Shown here one piece after another: positions 7,134 through 16,686 of a stretch of DNA of 64,000 nt. Under the pieces are notes generated by a model, which saw only the letters and a list, made by a program, of their open reading frames with translations, searched no databases and was not told the origin of the DNA. Made by a program: the position numbers and the translations under genes. Source of the stretch: Pseudarthrobacter sp. NS4 (lineage in GTDB: Bacteria; Actinomycetota; Actinomycetes; Actinomycetales; Micrococcaceae); the NCBI RefSeq assembly GCF_024758005.1, contig NZ_CP103288.1, forward strand, positions 4,030,001 to 4,094,000, in the 5' to 3' direction. How positions within the stretch are numbered: the first letter of the stretch is position 1; every line of letters starts with the position of its first letter.

Positions 7134-10100
7134 ATGGATCAGATAACCAACCACCGGACGCGGTTCCGCCGTGTCCTGCTGAAAGTAGCGCGCACCATGC
7201 CATCCCAACCGGACGAGAGTGCGGCACTGGCAATACAGACACCCGCCATCAACGACCGCTCCCTGGCCGCCGGACTGGCCTACGCCATGGGCAGCCGCGT
7301 CTCGGGGATCTCGTTCGACGCCGGCACCGGGCTCATGCTGGGCAAGGTCCGGGGAGGTGCCGACGTTCCTTACTCCACCACGGCCAAGCTGGTCCGCAAG
7401 GCCGGTGGCTGGAGCTGCACGGTGGGCGTGTGCAGCTGCCCGGTCCGGAAAGACTGCAAGCACGTGGCGGCGCTGCTTTTCGCTGCCGAGGACAATCCGG
7501 CCATCCGCGTCCAGCTGCTCTCGCCCGCCACCGCCACCGCCACCCAGCTTTCCCGTGAACCGTCCGGCGCGGCCCTGTCCGATTGGGAACAGGCCCTCAG
7601 TCCGCTGATCTCCCAGCCCGGAAGCGCCCCCGGCAACGGCGTCCCGTTGGCGCTCCAGTTCGAAATTGAAGAACCGGCCCCCCACTTTTCCTATACGGGC
7701 CGCCGGGACCCGCTGCGCAGCGTCCGTCAGCTCAAGGCCCGTCCTGTCATCATGGGCACCAAGGGAAAATGGATCCGGGGCGACGTCTCCTGGAACACCC
7801 TCAGCTACCTCAACTTCCGCCGCGAGTGCAACGAGGCGCATGTGGAGTGGATGCAGGAGTTCCTCGCTGCCCACTCCGCCTCGGCCAGCCGGATGCACAA
7901 TTCCTCCGGGCTGTGGCTCGGCCTGAATTCCTACTCGGGTAAGAACCTGTGGAGCCTGCTGTCCGACGCCCGAAAGATCGGGCTCGCACTGGTCCACTCA
8001 CGCGGCACTGAGCCGGTCCGGCTCGCGGAGGCCCCCGCCGCCGTCGGGCTTAACTTGGGGAGGTACGGCACGCCTGCCGGCGGGGAGGGTGCCGCAGCTG
8101 ACGCTGCCGGGAACACGGCCGGCGATGCACCACGGCAGGGTCAGGCGTCCGACGGCGGCCTGGAGCTTTCGCCCACTATCACCGTTGAAGGGGTTGAGGT
8201 TGATCCGGCTGCGGTGGGGACGATCGGCCGCCCTGCACACGGCCTGTTTTTCACCTCCGCCAGCGCCCCGGCCCAGGGCAGCGCGCTGCCGGATGGCGGG
8301 GACGCGCCTGCCGACGCCGTGATCACCCTGGCGCCGCTGGAGAGCGGCCTAAGCGAGGAGCTGCTGGCGTTCGTCACCGCAGGCAGCACACTTCATATAC
8401 CCGCCAAGGATGAGTCACGCTTCCTCACCGGCTTTTATCCAAAGCTCAAGCAGGCTGCCCGGGTGACCGCGCGGGACGAGTCCGTGGAGCTTCCGGCGCT
8501 CGCGGTTCCCACCCTCTCGCTGCTGGCGAACTACGGCGCGGACCACCGGGTGCGGCTCCATTGGGAGTGGCACTACAAGACAGGGAACCTGGTCACCGCC
8601 CAGCCGCTGTGGCGCCACCCCGGCGACCACGGCTACCGCGACGACACCGCAGAAGCCCGCATCCTGGAACGCATCGGACAACCGTGGGACGTGGTTCCCG
8701 CCCTGGGCGAATCCGCAACCGGCGGCTGGGGCACTCCCCGGCTGGCGGCGTCGGCCGAGCTCAAGGGCCTGGACACGCTGGCCTTCACCGAGGAAGTCCT
8801 CCCCCTGCTGCGCGAAACGCCGGACGTGGACGTGGAGACGGCGGGCGACATCGCCGAGTACCGAGAGGCCGAGGAAGCCCCGGTTGTCTCCATCTCCACC
8901 AAGGCGACCGAGCAGCGCGACTGGTTCGACCTGGGCATCCAGATTTCCCTCGAGGGCCAGCCGGTCTCCTTCGCGGCCGTGTTCTCGGCCCTGGCAGCAG
9001 GCCAGACCAAGATGCTGCTGCCAAGCGGCGCCTATTTCTCCCTGGACCTGCCGGAACTGCACCAGCTGCGGGCCCTGATCGAGGAAGCCCGGTCCCTGCA
9101 GGACAACAAGGATGCGCCGCTGCAGATCAGCCGTTTCCAGGCCGGGCTGTGGGATGAGCTGGCGCAGCTGGGCATTGTGGACGATCAGGCGGCGGCCTGG
9201 CGTTCGGCCGTGGGCGGGCTCCTGGAGGGCGGCATGGACGGGCTGCCGCTGCCGTCGTCCCTGAACGCTGAGCTGCGGCCTTATCAGCTGGAAGGCTTCA
9301 ACTGGCTCACCTTCCTGTACCGGCACAGCCTGGGCGGCGTCCTCGCTGACGACATGGGCCTCGGCAAGACGGTGCAGGCCCTCGCACTGATGTGCGCAGC
9401 GAAGGAGCAGGCGCTGGCCGCTGCTGGAAGCAGCAGCACGTCCGACGCCGGCGCTGGTGCCGTTGGGGCTTCCCTCACCGTTGGCGTCCCTGCCGTTACC
9501 CGGCCCGACGCCGTCGCACCCTTCCTGGTGGTTGCCCCCACGAGCGTGGTGGGAAACTGGGCGGCAGAAGCCGCGCGCTTCGCGCCCGGTTTGAAGGTGC
9601 AGGCAATCGGTGAGACCTTCGCCAAGAATGGGCAGGACGCAGCCAAGGCGCTGGCCGGGGCCGACATCGTGATCACCTCCTACGCCCTGTTCCGCATCGA
9701 TTACGACGCCTATGCCTCCCTCGAGTGGTCCGGGCTGGTGCTGGACGAGGCTCAGTTCGTGAAGAACCACCAGTCCAAGGCGTACCAGTGCGCGCGCAAG
9801 CTGCCCGCGGCCTTCAAGCTGGCCATCACGGGCACGCCGCTGGAGAACAACCTGATGGAGTTCTGGGCGCTGACGTCCATTGTGGCGCCGGGGCTGTTCT
9901 CCAGCCCCAAGCGCTTTGCCGAGTATTACCAGAAGCCCGTGGAGAAAAACGGCGACAAGGGGCAGCTGGACAAGCTCCGGCGTCGGGTCCGTCCGTTGAT
10001 GATGCGCCGCACCAAGGACCAGGTGATCAAGGACCTGCCGCCCAAGCAGGAACAGATTCTGGAAGTGGTGCTGAACCCGCGCCACCAGAAGGTTTACCAG

Positions 10101-10754
10101 ACGCATCTGCAGCGCGAGCGGCAAAAGATCCTGGGGCTGATCGAGGACGTGAACAAGAACCGGTTCACCATCTTCCAGTCCCTGACCTTGCTGCGGCAGC
10201 TCAGCCTGGACGCGTCGCTGGTTGACCCGTCGCTTTCGGGGGTCCGGTCGAGCAAGCTGGATGTGCTGTTCGAGCAGCTTGAGGACCTGGTGGCGGAGGG
10301 GCACCGGGCACTGATCTTCAGCCAGTTCACCGGCTTCCTGGGAAAGGTGCGGGAGAGGCTTGACGAGGAGAACATTGAGTACTGCTACCTCGACGGCAGC
10401 ACCCGCAACCGCGCCGACGTTGTCAGCGAGTTCAAGAACGGCAGCGCTCCGGTATTCCTGATCTCGCTGAAGGCCGGCGGCTTTGGCCTGAACCTCACCG
10501 AGGCCGACTACGTCTTCCTGCTGGATCCCTGGTGGAACCCGGCATCCGAAGCGCAGGCTGTGGACCGGACCCACCGGATCGGGCAGGCCAGGAACGTGAT
10601 GGTTTACCGGCTGGTCGCCAAGGACACCATTGAGGAAAAGGTCATGGCGCTGAAGGCCCGGAAGTCGCAGCTGTTCGCCGACGTCATGGAAGGCGATGCC
10701 CTTGCCGGCGGTGCCATCACAGCCGAAGACCTGGCGGGGCTGTTCAAGGAGTAG
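7134..10754 (+). CDS. SNF2-family DEAD/DEAH helicase with SWIM zinc finger
   Basis: Large ATP-dependent DNA translocase of about 1206 aa. A SWIM zinc finger with CxC...CxH ligands (Cys100, Cys102, Cys108, His110) is followed by a long bacterial SNF2 middle region. The helicase core has Walker A DDMGLGKT (739-746), Walker B/motif II DEAQ (871-874), motif III TGTPLENN and the C-terminal lobe with motifs V/VI (GLNLTEADYV, QAVDRTHRIGQ). Homologues are thought to act in DNA repair or chromosome maintenance; no partner gene is adjacent. The start is uncertain: ATG 7134 and ATG 7197 are both possible, neither with a strong ribosome site. Homology-like sequence begins near 7230. Confidence 0.92.
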   Translation: MDQITNHRTRFRRVLLKVARTMPSQPDESAALAIQTPAINDRSLAAGLAYAMGSRVSGISFDAGTGLMLGKVRGGADVPYSTTAKLVRKAGGWSCTVGVCSCPVRKDCKHVAALLFAAEDNPAIRVQLLSPATATATQLSREPSGAALSDWEQALSPLISQPGSAPGNGVPLALQFEIEEPAPHFSYTGRRDPLRSVRQLKARPVIMGTKGKWIRGDVSWNTLSYLNFRRECNEAHVEWMQEFLAAHSASASRMHNSSGLWLGLNSYSGKNLWSLLSDARKIGLALVHSRGTEPVRLAEAPAAVGLNLGRYGTPAGGEGAAADAAGNTAGDAPRQGQASDGGLELSPTITVEGVEVDPAAVGTIGRPAHGLFFTSASAPAQGSALPDGGDAPADAVITLAPLESGLSEELLAFVTAGSTLHIPAKDESRFLTGFYPKLKQAARVTARDESVELPALAVPTLSLLANYGADHRVRLHWEWHYKTGNLVTAQPLWRHPGDHGYRDDTAEARILERIGQPWDVVPALGESATGGWGTPRLAASAELKGLDTLAFTEEVLPLLRETPDVDVETAGDIAEYREAEEAPVVSISTKATEQRDWFDLGIQISLEGQPVSFAAVFSALAAGQTKMLLPSGAYFSLDLPELHQLRALIEEARSLQDNKDAPLQISRFQAGLWDELAQLGIVDDQAAAWRSAVGGLLEGGMDGLPLPSSLNAELRPYQLEGFNWLTFLYRHSLGGVLADDMGLGKTVQALALMCAAKEQALAAAGSSSTSDAGAGAVGASLTVGVPAVTRPDAVAPFLVVAPTSVVGNWAAEAARFAPGLKVQAIGETFAKNGQDAAKALAGADIVITSYALFRIDYDAYASLEWSGLVLDEAQFVKNHQSKAYQCARKLPAAFKLAITGTPLENNLMEFWALTSIVAPGLFSSPKRFAEYYQKPVEKNGDKGQLDKLRRRVRPLMMRRTKDQVIKDLPPKQEQILEVVLNPRHQKVYQTHLQRERQKILGLIEDVNKNRFTIFQSLTLLRQLSLDASLVDPSLSGVRSSKLDVLFEQLEDLVAEGHRALIFSQFTGFLGKVRERLDEENIEYCYLDGSTRNRADVVSEFKNGSAPVFLISLKAGGFGLNLTEADYVFLLDPWWNPASEAQAVDRTHRIGQARNVMVYRLVAKDTIEEKVMALKARKSQLFADVMEGDALAGGAITAEDLAGLFKE

Positions 10755-10814
10755 CTCGCGCTGCTGGACGGACTTACACCTTCGGCTTCGACACGAAATC
10801 GCAGTGCCGACACG

Positions 10815-10860
10815 CAAATTCCGTGGCGCAGGTCAAATCTGCGTAGCGACACGGAATTTG
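10815..10860. repeat. AT-richer inverted repeat downstream of the helicase gene
   Basis: Inverted repeat with 11-base arms CAAATTCCGTG (10815-10825) and CACGGAATTTG (10850-10860), with an inner GCGCAG/CTGCG pairing. Related CGACACG and GGAATTTG words recur at 10788-10796 and 10871-10880. It could be a terminator or a member of a dispersed intergenic repeat; the sequence alone does not decide. Confidence 0.45.
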
Positions 10861-10956
10861 GGTAGCGTCAGGGAATTTGCGCCGCACTGCCGCATTAGTG
10901 CTTCTCCATACCGCATATGCTGGACGCCATAGCGAAACTACAACGTTGGAGAAGGT

Positions 10957-11946
10957 GTGTCACAGCAAGGAAATGCCCTGCCTCCACTGCGCCCCGACGC
11001 ATTCACAGACCCCTACCGGGACCCTGTCTGGGACGGACCCACCGATCCGATCCTGGTGCCCGACCACCTAAACGGCGAGTGGGTGCTGTTCTACACTCAG
11101 CGCCGGGCCACGAAACCCGGGCTGACGGGCGTTGAATGGGTGCACGGAACCGCCATCGGCATCGCGCGGTCCTCCGACGGCGGGGCCACCTGGAACTACC
11201 AAGGCACCGTGGACGGACTGGTCCCGCCGGAAGCTGAACTGCCCGCAACACTCTGGGCACCCGACGTCGTCCGTATTGGGGACCAGTGGATCATGTACCT
11301 GACCGTCCTGGGAGGCGTCCGGACGGACTGGACCGGCAACGCGTCCATTGTGCAATTTGCGAGCCGGGACCTGATGAGCTGGGAGTACCTGGGACAGATA
11401 GAGCTGGACTCGCCCCGGGTGATTGACGCCGCAGTGGCCTTCTGCGGCGATGGCCGCTACCGGCTCTGGTACAAGGACGAAGCCCGCGGTTCCAACACAA
11501 ACAGCGCCGTCAGTGACACCCCGGAAAACCCCGCCTCGTGGGTACTGGAGGGCCTCACCATCCCTGGCCGTCCACATGAAGGACCGAAAGTCTTCCGGCT
11601 GGAGGGGACGTACTGGATGATCGTGGACGAATGGCGCGGCCAGGCGGTCTACCGGTCCAACGACGCCGCCGGCAACTGGATCAGGCAGGAACACCTTGGC
11701 GGCCTCATCCTCACGGCACCCGAATTAGTTGAGGGGAGGCCCGTCGTCGGACGTCACGCGGATGTGGTTCCCTTGGCACCCACGGAGGACGGCAAGGAAC
11801 GCGCCCTGCTGGTGTATTTCACCCATCCCTGCTGGGGCGGCGAAGACATCCACACCATGGAGCCGGATCCCAGGACCCGCCTGAGCCACGTCCGGGCAGC
11901 TGTGCTGGAAGTCAGCGACGGCAACCTGGCCTGCCGCGAGCACTGA
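10957..11946 (+). CDS. GH43-like five-bladed beta-propeller glycosidase
   Basis: Predicted glycosidase of 329 aa with the repeated strand pattern of the GH43/GH62/GH117 propeller clan. Likely catalytic elements are the N-terminal Asp in GPTDPILVPD, the middle Asp in WAPDVV and the Glu in HEGPKVF. No signal peptide is seen, so it should be cytosolic and act on imported arabino-, xylo- or galacto-oligosaccharides. The substrate cannot be named. GTG 10957 is the first possible start after an in-frame TAG at 10930; GGAGAAGG lies immediately before it with unusually short spacing. The neighbouring secreted GH30 enzyme suggests joint action. Confidence 0.75.
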   Translation: MSQQGNALPPLRPDAFTDPYRDPVWDGPTDPILVPDHLNGEWVLFYTQRRATKPGLTGVEWVHGTAIGIARSSDGGATWNYQGTVDGLVPPEAELPATLWAPDVVRIGDQWIMYLTVLGGVRTDWTGNASIVQFASRDLMSWEYLGQIELDSPRVIDAAVAFCGDGRYRLWYKDEARGSNTNSAVSDTPENPASWVLEGLTIPGRPHEGPKVFRLEGTYWMIVDEWRGQAVYRSNDAAGNWIRQEHLGGLILTAPELVEGRPVVGRHADVVPLAPTEDGKERALLVYFTHPCWGGEDIHTMEPDPRTRLSHVRAAVLEVSDGNLACREH

Positions 11947-12040
11947 GGCAGGCAGGCGGCGGCACGACGAAGGGCCAAGCGTCCCTACAAGCGGATGCGC
12001 GCACAGGAACCTTTCACCAGTGAGCGTGTTTGAACGAGGC

Positions 12041-12056
12041 CGAACGAACGTGTTCG
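12041..12056. promoter_or_regulatory. Candidate operator upstream of the GH30 gene
   Basis: Inverted repeat CGAAC-6-GTTCG, with a related GTGTTTGAACG word 15 bases upstream. It lies about 120 bases before the secreted GH30 gene. GTTCG/CGAAC words also flank the operator at 26937-26958. Binding by one of the regulators encoded in the window is only a suggestion. Confidence 0.35.
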
Positions 12057-12175
12057 ACTCCCTTGTTCCGCCCCTGACCCGCCCATAGTCTCGCAGTGCC
12101 GGTCTGCGCGCTCCTTCCGGTACGGAGGAACGTCCACGGCACATTAACGCACCCCTGAGACAGCGAGGTTCAACA

Positions 12176-15100
12176 ATGACGTTTTCCGCCCCGGGAACAC
12201 GGAGGCCGGTGGCCGCGTTGGCGGCCGCGGTCACAGCAGCAGCAAGCCTGATCCTGCTGCCGGCCGGAACGGCCGGGCCAGCCGCAGCGGCCGAAGCCAC
12301 GCCTGTGACCATCACCCCAAATCCGGCGAGCCGCGGAGAGGCTTTCCAGGGGTGGGGCACAAGCCTCGTCTGGTTCGCCAATGCGACGGCAGGCTACTCC
12401 CCGGAGCTCCGCGACGAGCTGTACCGGAAAGTGTTCGGCAAGGACGGACTCAACCTCAACATCGCACGGTACAACGTGGGCGGCGGCAACGCATCGGACG
12501 TGGCCGGCTACCTCAACGACGGCAGTGCAGTGGAGGGGTGGTGGAAGCCGGTTACTGATCCGGAGCCCGGCCAGGCAGCTTCAGACCTGTACAACCCGGA
12601 CGGGTCGGTGGACCCGGCCCAGGCCAACAAACTGGCGTTCCTGCAGCAGTGGAACCCGGATGATCCCGCCTCCTACAACCCGGACGCGGACCGGAACCAG
12701 CGCTGGTGGGTGGAGAAGCTGGCGGCCGACCAACAGATCACCCATTGGGAGGCCTTCAGCAACTCCCCGCCCTGGTTCATGACCAGGAGTGGTTACGTCT
12801 CAGGCCAGGTAAACCCCGCAAGGGGCGAAAACCTGCTGCCCGAAGCGGAAGGCAAGTTCGCCGTCTACATGAAGCACGCCGTCGAACTCCTGGAAGCAGG
12901 CAGCGGCATCGAAGTGGACACCATTGACCCCTTCAACGAACCAAACTCCGGGTACTGGGGCACCGACATAGACCGGGCCACCGGCAAACCGCCCACCAGC
13001 TACACCCAGAAACAGGAAGGCGCCCTCATCTACCCTGCGGCGCAGGACCGCGTCACCAGGCACCTCGCGGCCGAACTGGCCAAGGAGGGCACCACCACGG
13101 ATGCCGTCATCTCTGCCATGGACGAGACGGATCCCGCCAAGTTCATGACCAACTGGCACGGCTACAGCCAGCAGGCCAAGGACGCCGTTTCGCAGCTCAA
13201 CGTGCACACCTACGGCACCAGCGACCGCCGGCGGGTCCGTGACCTGGCCAAGTCCACTGAGAAGCCGCTCTGGATGAGTGAGGTGGGCGGTTTCTGGACC
13301 GGCAACCCCGCACTCGGGGATTCCACCAGCGGCTGGGACCGCTCGAACATCACCAACGGCCTGGGCATCGCAGGGCGGATAGTCAACGACCTCCGCGAAC
13401 TGGAACCGGATGCCTGGGTGTTCTGGCAGCCCGTGGAAGACACCTACAAGCAGGAAAAGGCCGACAAAGGGTGGGGCTCCATCTACATCGACTTCGACTG
13501 CAACTACGAGGGCCGCGAGGGCTCCTCCAACCGTCGCATCAATGACGGCGCCAGCCCCGAGAATGCCAAGTGCAAAGTCCTGACCAACCAGAAGTACAAC
13601 ACCACCCGGAACTTCACCCACTACATCAGGCCCGGGGACTTCCTGATCCAAAACGACAATGCCAAGACCGCCAGCGCCTTGGGCGCCGACGGTGATGGCG
13701 CCACGCTGGTGCACTTCAATGACACCCCGACGGCGGAGAAGGTCACCATCGACCTCAGCCGCTTCGGCACCATTGCCCCCGGCGCTACCGTCACCCCGGT
13801 GGTCACCACCAAATCTCCGCTGGAGGACATTGAGCGGAACGCGCTGGTCAAGGGCGCCCCTGTCACCGTCGACACCGCGGCAAAGTCGGCGACGCTTGAG
13901 GTTCCTGCAGCATCCGTGGTGACGTTCGTCGTCGACGGCGTCAGCGGAGTCGCAGCCGACGCCGCACCTGTGAAGGACGGGCACACCTACCACCTGACCG
14001 GTGACGCCAGCGGCAAGTACCTCACCGCTCGCGGTGACGGCAGCGCAGCAATCCAGGACCTGGGCACAACGACTGCGGGGGTCGCCTCCCAGCTGTGGAC
14101 TTTCACCGCAGTTGGGGGTGACGAATTTGCCCACGACCGCCGCTGGGTGGTCACCAGCAAGGACGGCCGCGTCCTGACGGGCAGCGGGGGAGTGCCCTCC
14201 GCCAGCCAGTCCGGGGCGGCGGCGCTGAAGACCATGACACTTGACCAAGCCACGGTGACACCGTCGGCGCAGTGGATCCTGACAACCGAAAACGGCAAGC
14301 AGTGGTCCCTGGTGAACGCCGGCGCAGCCATCGCACTGCAGGTCACGGGAAACCAGACCGCTGAAGGCACGGGCGTCTCGCTCGCCTCATCCACCGGAAC
14401 CACGGCAACGGCCACCGGCAGCAGCCACCAGTCCTGGGGCTTCACCGACCTCGCAGACCTGAAGCTGATGGGCACCAGGCCCGTGGAACTCAGCACACCG
14501 ATCGGGGTGGCGCCATCGCTTCCGGCGACCGTGACACCTATGTATGCAAAGGGTGACGGGCGCCCGGTCGCCGTTCAATGGCAGGCTGTGGATTCCGCCG
14601 TCTGGAACAGACGTGGCACGGTAACCATCACCGGAACCGGCACGGACGTGTACGGCCAGACCTTCAGTGACGCCAAGGCCACGGTGACCATCGGCAAGTA
14701 CACAGCGACGGACCCCGTCTCGGCCACGGTCGGAGTTGGCGCGACGCTCGCCGAGGTACAGTCCGCGGCACCGGCCACCGTCCCCGGCCAGGTGGGCACC
14801 TCAACCGCCCGGAACGACCTCACCGTCACCTGGGACTGGAGCACATTCGATCCCGCAGTCCTGCAGACGGCCGGAACCGCTTCCGTTGCCGGCAAGGCCG
14901 GCACGGGCGTCGACGGCGGCAAGCCGCTTGACGCCCAACTGACCGTCCTGGTGGTGGACCGCCTGTCCAGCAGCAATATCTGCAAGGACGACCCCACCAC
15001 CACAGTCAGCGCGAGCTACACCGAGGGCGCGTACGTTGCCCGGAACACCTGCGACGGGAACACCTCCACCCGCTGGTCCAACTGGGTCAGCGGCGGCAGG

Positions 15101-15724
15101 GCAAGTGACAGCCTGAGCTACGGCTTCACCCGGGACTACACGGTGGATTCGGTGACGGTGACGCCGGCGGAAAAGGCGGCGCACAACCTCAAGGTCCAGT
15201 ACCAGGACGCCGCGGGCACGTGGCAGGACAGCTCCGCTGGAATTGTCACCGGGTTGACCACCACTGCTCCCGCGAAGGTCAGCTTTACGCCCGTCACCAC
15301 CCGCGGAGTCCGTATTGTGTTCACCACCACCGGCTCCTACACAAAAGTAGCCGAGGTGGCCATCAACGGGTCACGCCTGGCTGATGCCGGCGTTGCAGAT
15401 CTTGGGCGTCTGCTGGTGGACCAGAAATCGGTAGTTGGCTTTGCGCCGGGCACCAACGGCTACACCGTCCTGACGGACTCGGCGGCCCTGCCCGCTGTGA
15501 CTGCCTACCCGGTGGATACGAACGCCGAGGTGGCAGTGGTCCAGGCGACGGCGGAGAAGCCGGCGGCGACGGTAACAGTCACTGCCCCCAACGGCACCAC
15601 CAGCGAGTACACGGTCACTTTCGCGACAGGCAAGGCGGCATGTGCCAACGGCGGGTGGGCCAACAGCATCGATCCGGGCTTCCGGAACGAAGGTGAGTGC
15701 GTGAGCTACTTTTCTTCGAAGTAA
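12176..15724 (+). CDS. Secreted multidomain GH30 enzyme, endo-beta-1,6-galactanase-like
   Basis: Secreted protein of 1182 aa; the ATG has GAGG nine bases upstream. A signal peptide covers about 1-39. The catalytic GH30 barrel follows (about 45-480), with acid/base Glu255 in DPFNEPNSGYW and nucleophile Glu369 in WMSEVGG; these surroundings resemble GH30 endo-beta-1,6-galactanases. Then come a beta-sandwich, a ricin-like segment (about 600-765), two bacterial Ig-like Big_4 domains (about 770-925) and an F5/8-type C (CBM32-like) domain (about 930-1065). A further beta domain ends in a Cys-containing tail. It should attack a beta-linked galactan such as arabinogalactan side chains outside the cell; specificity is inferred. 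Confidence 0.88.
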   Translation: MTFSAPGTRRPVAALAAAVTAAASLILLPAGTAGPAAAAEATPVTITPNPASRGEAFQGWGTSLVWFANATAGYSPELRDELYRKVFGKDGLNLNIARYNVGGGNASDVAGYLNDGSAVEGWWKPVTDPEPGQAASDLYNPDGSVDPAQANKLAFLQQWNPDDPASYNPDADRNQRWWVEKLAADQQITHWEAFSNSPPWFMTRSGYVSGQVNPARGENLLPEAEGKFAVYMKHAVELLEAGSGIEVDTIDPFNEPNSGYWGTDIDRATGKPPTSYTQKQEGALIYPAAQDRVTRHLAAELAKEGTTTDAVISAMDETDPAKFMTNWHGYSQQAKDAVSQLNVHTYGTSDRRRVRDLAKSTEKPLWMSEVGGFWTGNPALGDSTSGWDRSNITNGLGIAGRIVNDLRELEPDAWVFWQPVEDTYKQEKADKGWGSIYIDFDCNYEGREGSSNRRINDGASPENAKCKVLTNQKYNTTRNFTHYIRPGDFLIQNDNAKTASALGADGDGATLVHFNDTPTAEKVTIDLSRFGTIAPGATVTPVVTTKSPLEDIERNALVKGAPVTVDTAAKSATLEVPAASVVTFVVDGVSGVAADAAPVKDGHTYHLTGDASGKYLTARGDGSAAIQDLGTTTAGVASQLWTFTAVGGDEFAHDRRWVVTSKDGRVLTGSGGVPSASQSGAAALKTMTLDQATVTPSAQWILTTENGKQWSLVNAGAAIALQVTGNQTAEGTGVSLASSTGTTATATGSSHQSWGFTDLADLKLMGTRPVELSTPIGVAPSLPATVTPMYAKGDGRPVAVQWQAVDSAVWNRRGTVTITGTGTDVYGQTFSDAKATVTIGKYTATDPVSATVGVGATLAEVQSAAPATVPGQVGTSTARNDLTVTWDWSTFDPAVLQTAGTASVAGKAGTGVDGGKPLDAQLTVLVVDRLSSSNICKDDPTTTVSASYTEGAYVARNTCDGNTSTRWSNWVSGGRASDSLSYGFTRDYTVDSVTVTPAEKAAHNLKVQYQDAAGTWQDSSAGIVTGLTTTAPAKVSFTPVTTRGVRIVFTTTGSYTKVAEVAINGSRLADAGVADLGRLLVDQKSVVGFAPGTNGYTVLTDSAALPAVTAYPVDTNAEVAVVQATAEKPAATVTVTAPNGTTSEYTVTFATGKAACANGGWANSIDPGFRNEGECVSYFSSK

Positions 15725-15733
15725 CCGGTGAAT

Positions 15734-15814
15734 AAGGGGCTTCCCCTTTCCGGGTAAGCCCGGCTGCGGCCGTTGCAGCATCCGCCAGAGAGCTGGTGCT
15801 GCAACGGCCGCAGC
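15734..15814. terminator. Terminator region with long perfect hairpin
   Basis: Two elements follow the GH30 stop. A small AAGGGG/CCCCTT stem lies at 15734-15749. A perfect 18-base stem follows, GCTGCGGCCGTTGCAGCA (15763-15780) with its complement at 15797-15814 and a 16-base loop. No T-tract follows, but stem length and position support termination. Confidence 0.75.
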
Positions 15815-16002
15815 GTCCCCCTGATGATCCAGGCCACCGGAAGAACTTTGCATCCAGGAACTTACCGATCCGGGATCTTTGGAATGACGCGTATTCTGGC
15901 CGTCTCGTAAGTTGTTCCAAAACGCGCGCCGGCATCGCCGTCCCAAGGGCGATTCCGCGACGGGGCCGGGAACGAACATTGCAGTTTTTCCGGGAGGTTC
16001 GC

Positions 16003-16644
16003 GTGCGCCAACCCAGCAACGAAGACATCACGAAGGCATTCGATAAAAATGCCCACCATTATGACCGGTGGATGAACTTCTTCGAGCGCTATATCGCCGA
16101 TGGAGCGCGGGCCTGGGCCGTCTCAATGGCCCACGGGGCGGTCATCGAGATAGGGGTGGGCTCGGGCCTGAACCTCCCGATGTACGGCCCGAAGGTGAAG
16201 CATGTGACCGGGTTTGACCTCTCAGAGGAGATGCTTGCCATAGCCCGGAGACGCGTAGCGGAAAAGCGAATCGACCGGATGGAGTTGCATCACGGCGATG
16301 CACAGGCCCTGGACCTGCCATCGGAAAGCGCAGACACCGTCATCTCCACGTTCACGTTCTGCACCATCCCGGACCCCCTGGCCGCCAGCCGTGAGGCCTA
16401 CCGTGTACTCCGCCCGGGCGGAGTGTTCGTCCTGGCCGAACACGGGCGCTCAACACGCCCCTTCGTCCGCACCGCCATGCGTGCACTTGAACCCCTAAGC
16501 ATCCGCATCAGCGCCGACCATATCACCCGTGATCCCGTGCCGTACCTGACCAGCGCAGGCTTCACCATTACCGAAGTCCAGCGCGGAGGACCGGGTGGCA
16601 TCATCTTTCGGGTACTTGCCCGCAAGCACGACACTGCTTCGTAA
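16003..16644 (+). CDS. Class I SAM-dependent methyltransferase
   Basis: Methyltransferase of 213 aa. Motif I is VIEIGVGSGLNLP (about 47-59), the acidic loop after strand 2 is in GFDLSEEML, the motif with Asp before Ala is HGDAQALDLP, and the post-motif strand is VLRPGGVFVLAEHG. This is the Methyltransf_11/UbiE-type layout; the substrate could be a lipid, quinone or small molecule and is not evident. The GTG at 16003 is chosen because GGGAGG lies six bases upstream, although the frame is open to 15796. It is a single-gene unit behind the GH30 terminator and converges on the next gene. Confidence 0.85.
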   Translation: MRQPSNEDITKAFDKNAHHYDRWMNFFERYIADGARAWAVSMAHGAVIEIGVGSGLNLPMYGPKVKHVTGFDLSEEMLAIARRRVAEKRIDRMELHHGDAQALDLPSESADTVISTFTFCTIPDPLAASREAYRVLRPGGVFVLAEHGRSTRPFVRTAMRALEPLSIRISADHITRDPVPYLTSAGFTITEVQRGGPGGIIFRVLARKHDTAS

Positions 16645-16686
16645 GGGCATACCCGAATCAGGGCACCTTAAGGCGCCGACGATGGT

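Noticed and set aside
8415..10817. 800-codon open frame on the minus strand
   Set aside because: It lies antisense to the intact SNF2 helicase, has no recognisable domain and is the expected shadow of a G+C-rich gene.
12800..14248. 482-codon minus-strand frame inside the GH30 gene
   Set aside because: It lies antisense to the catalytic domain of the GH30 enzyme, without family resemblance.
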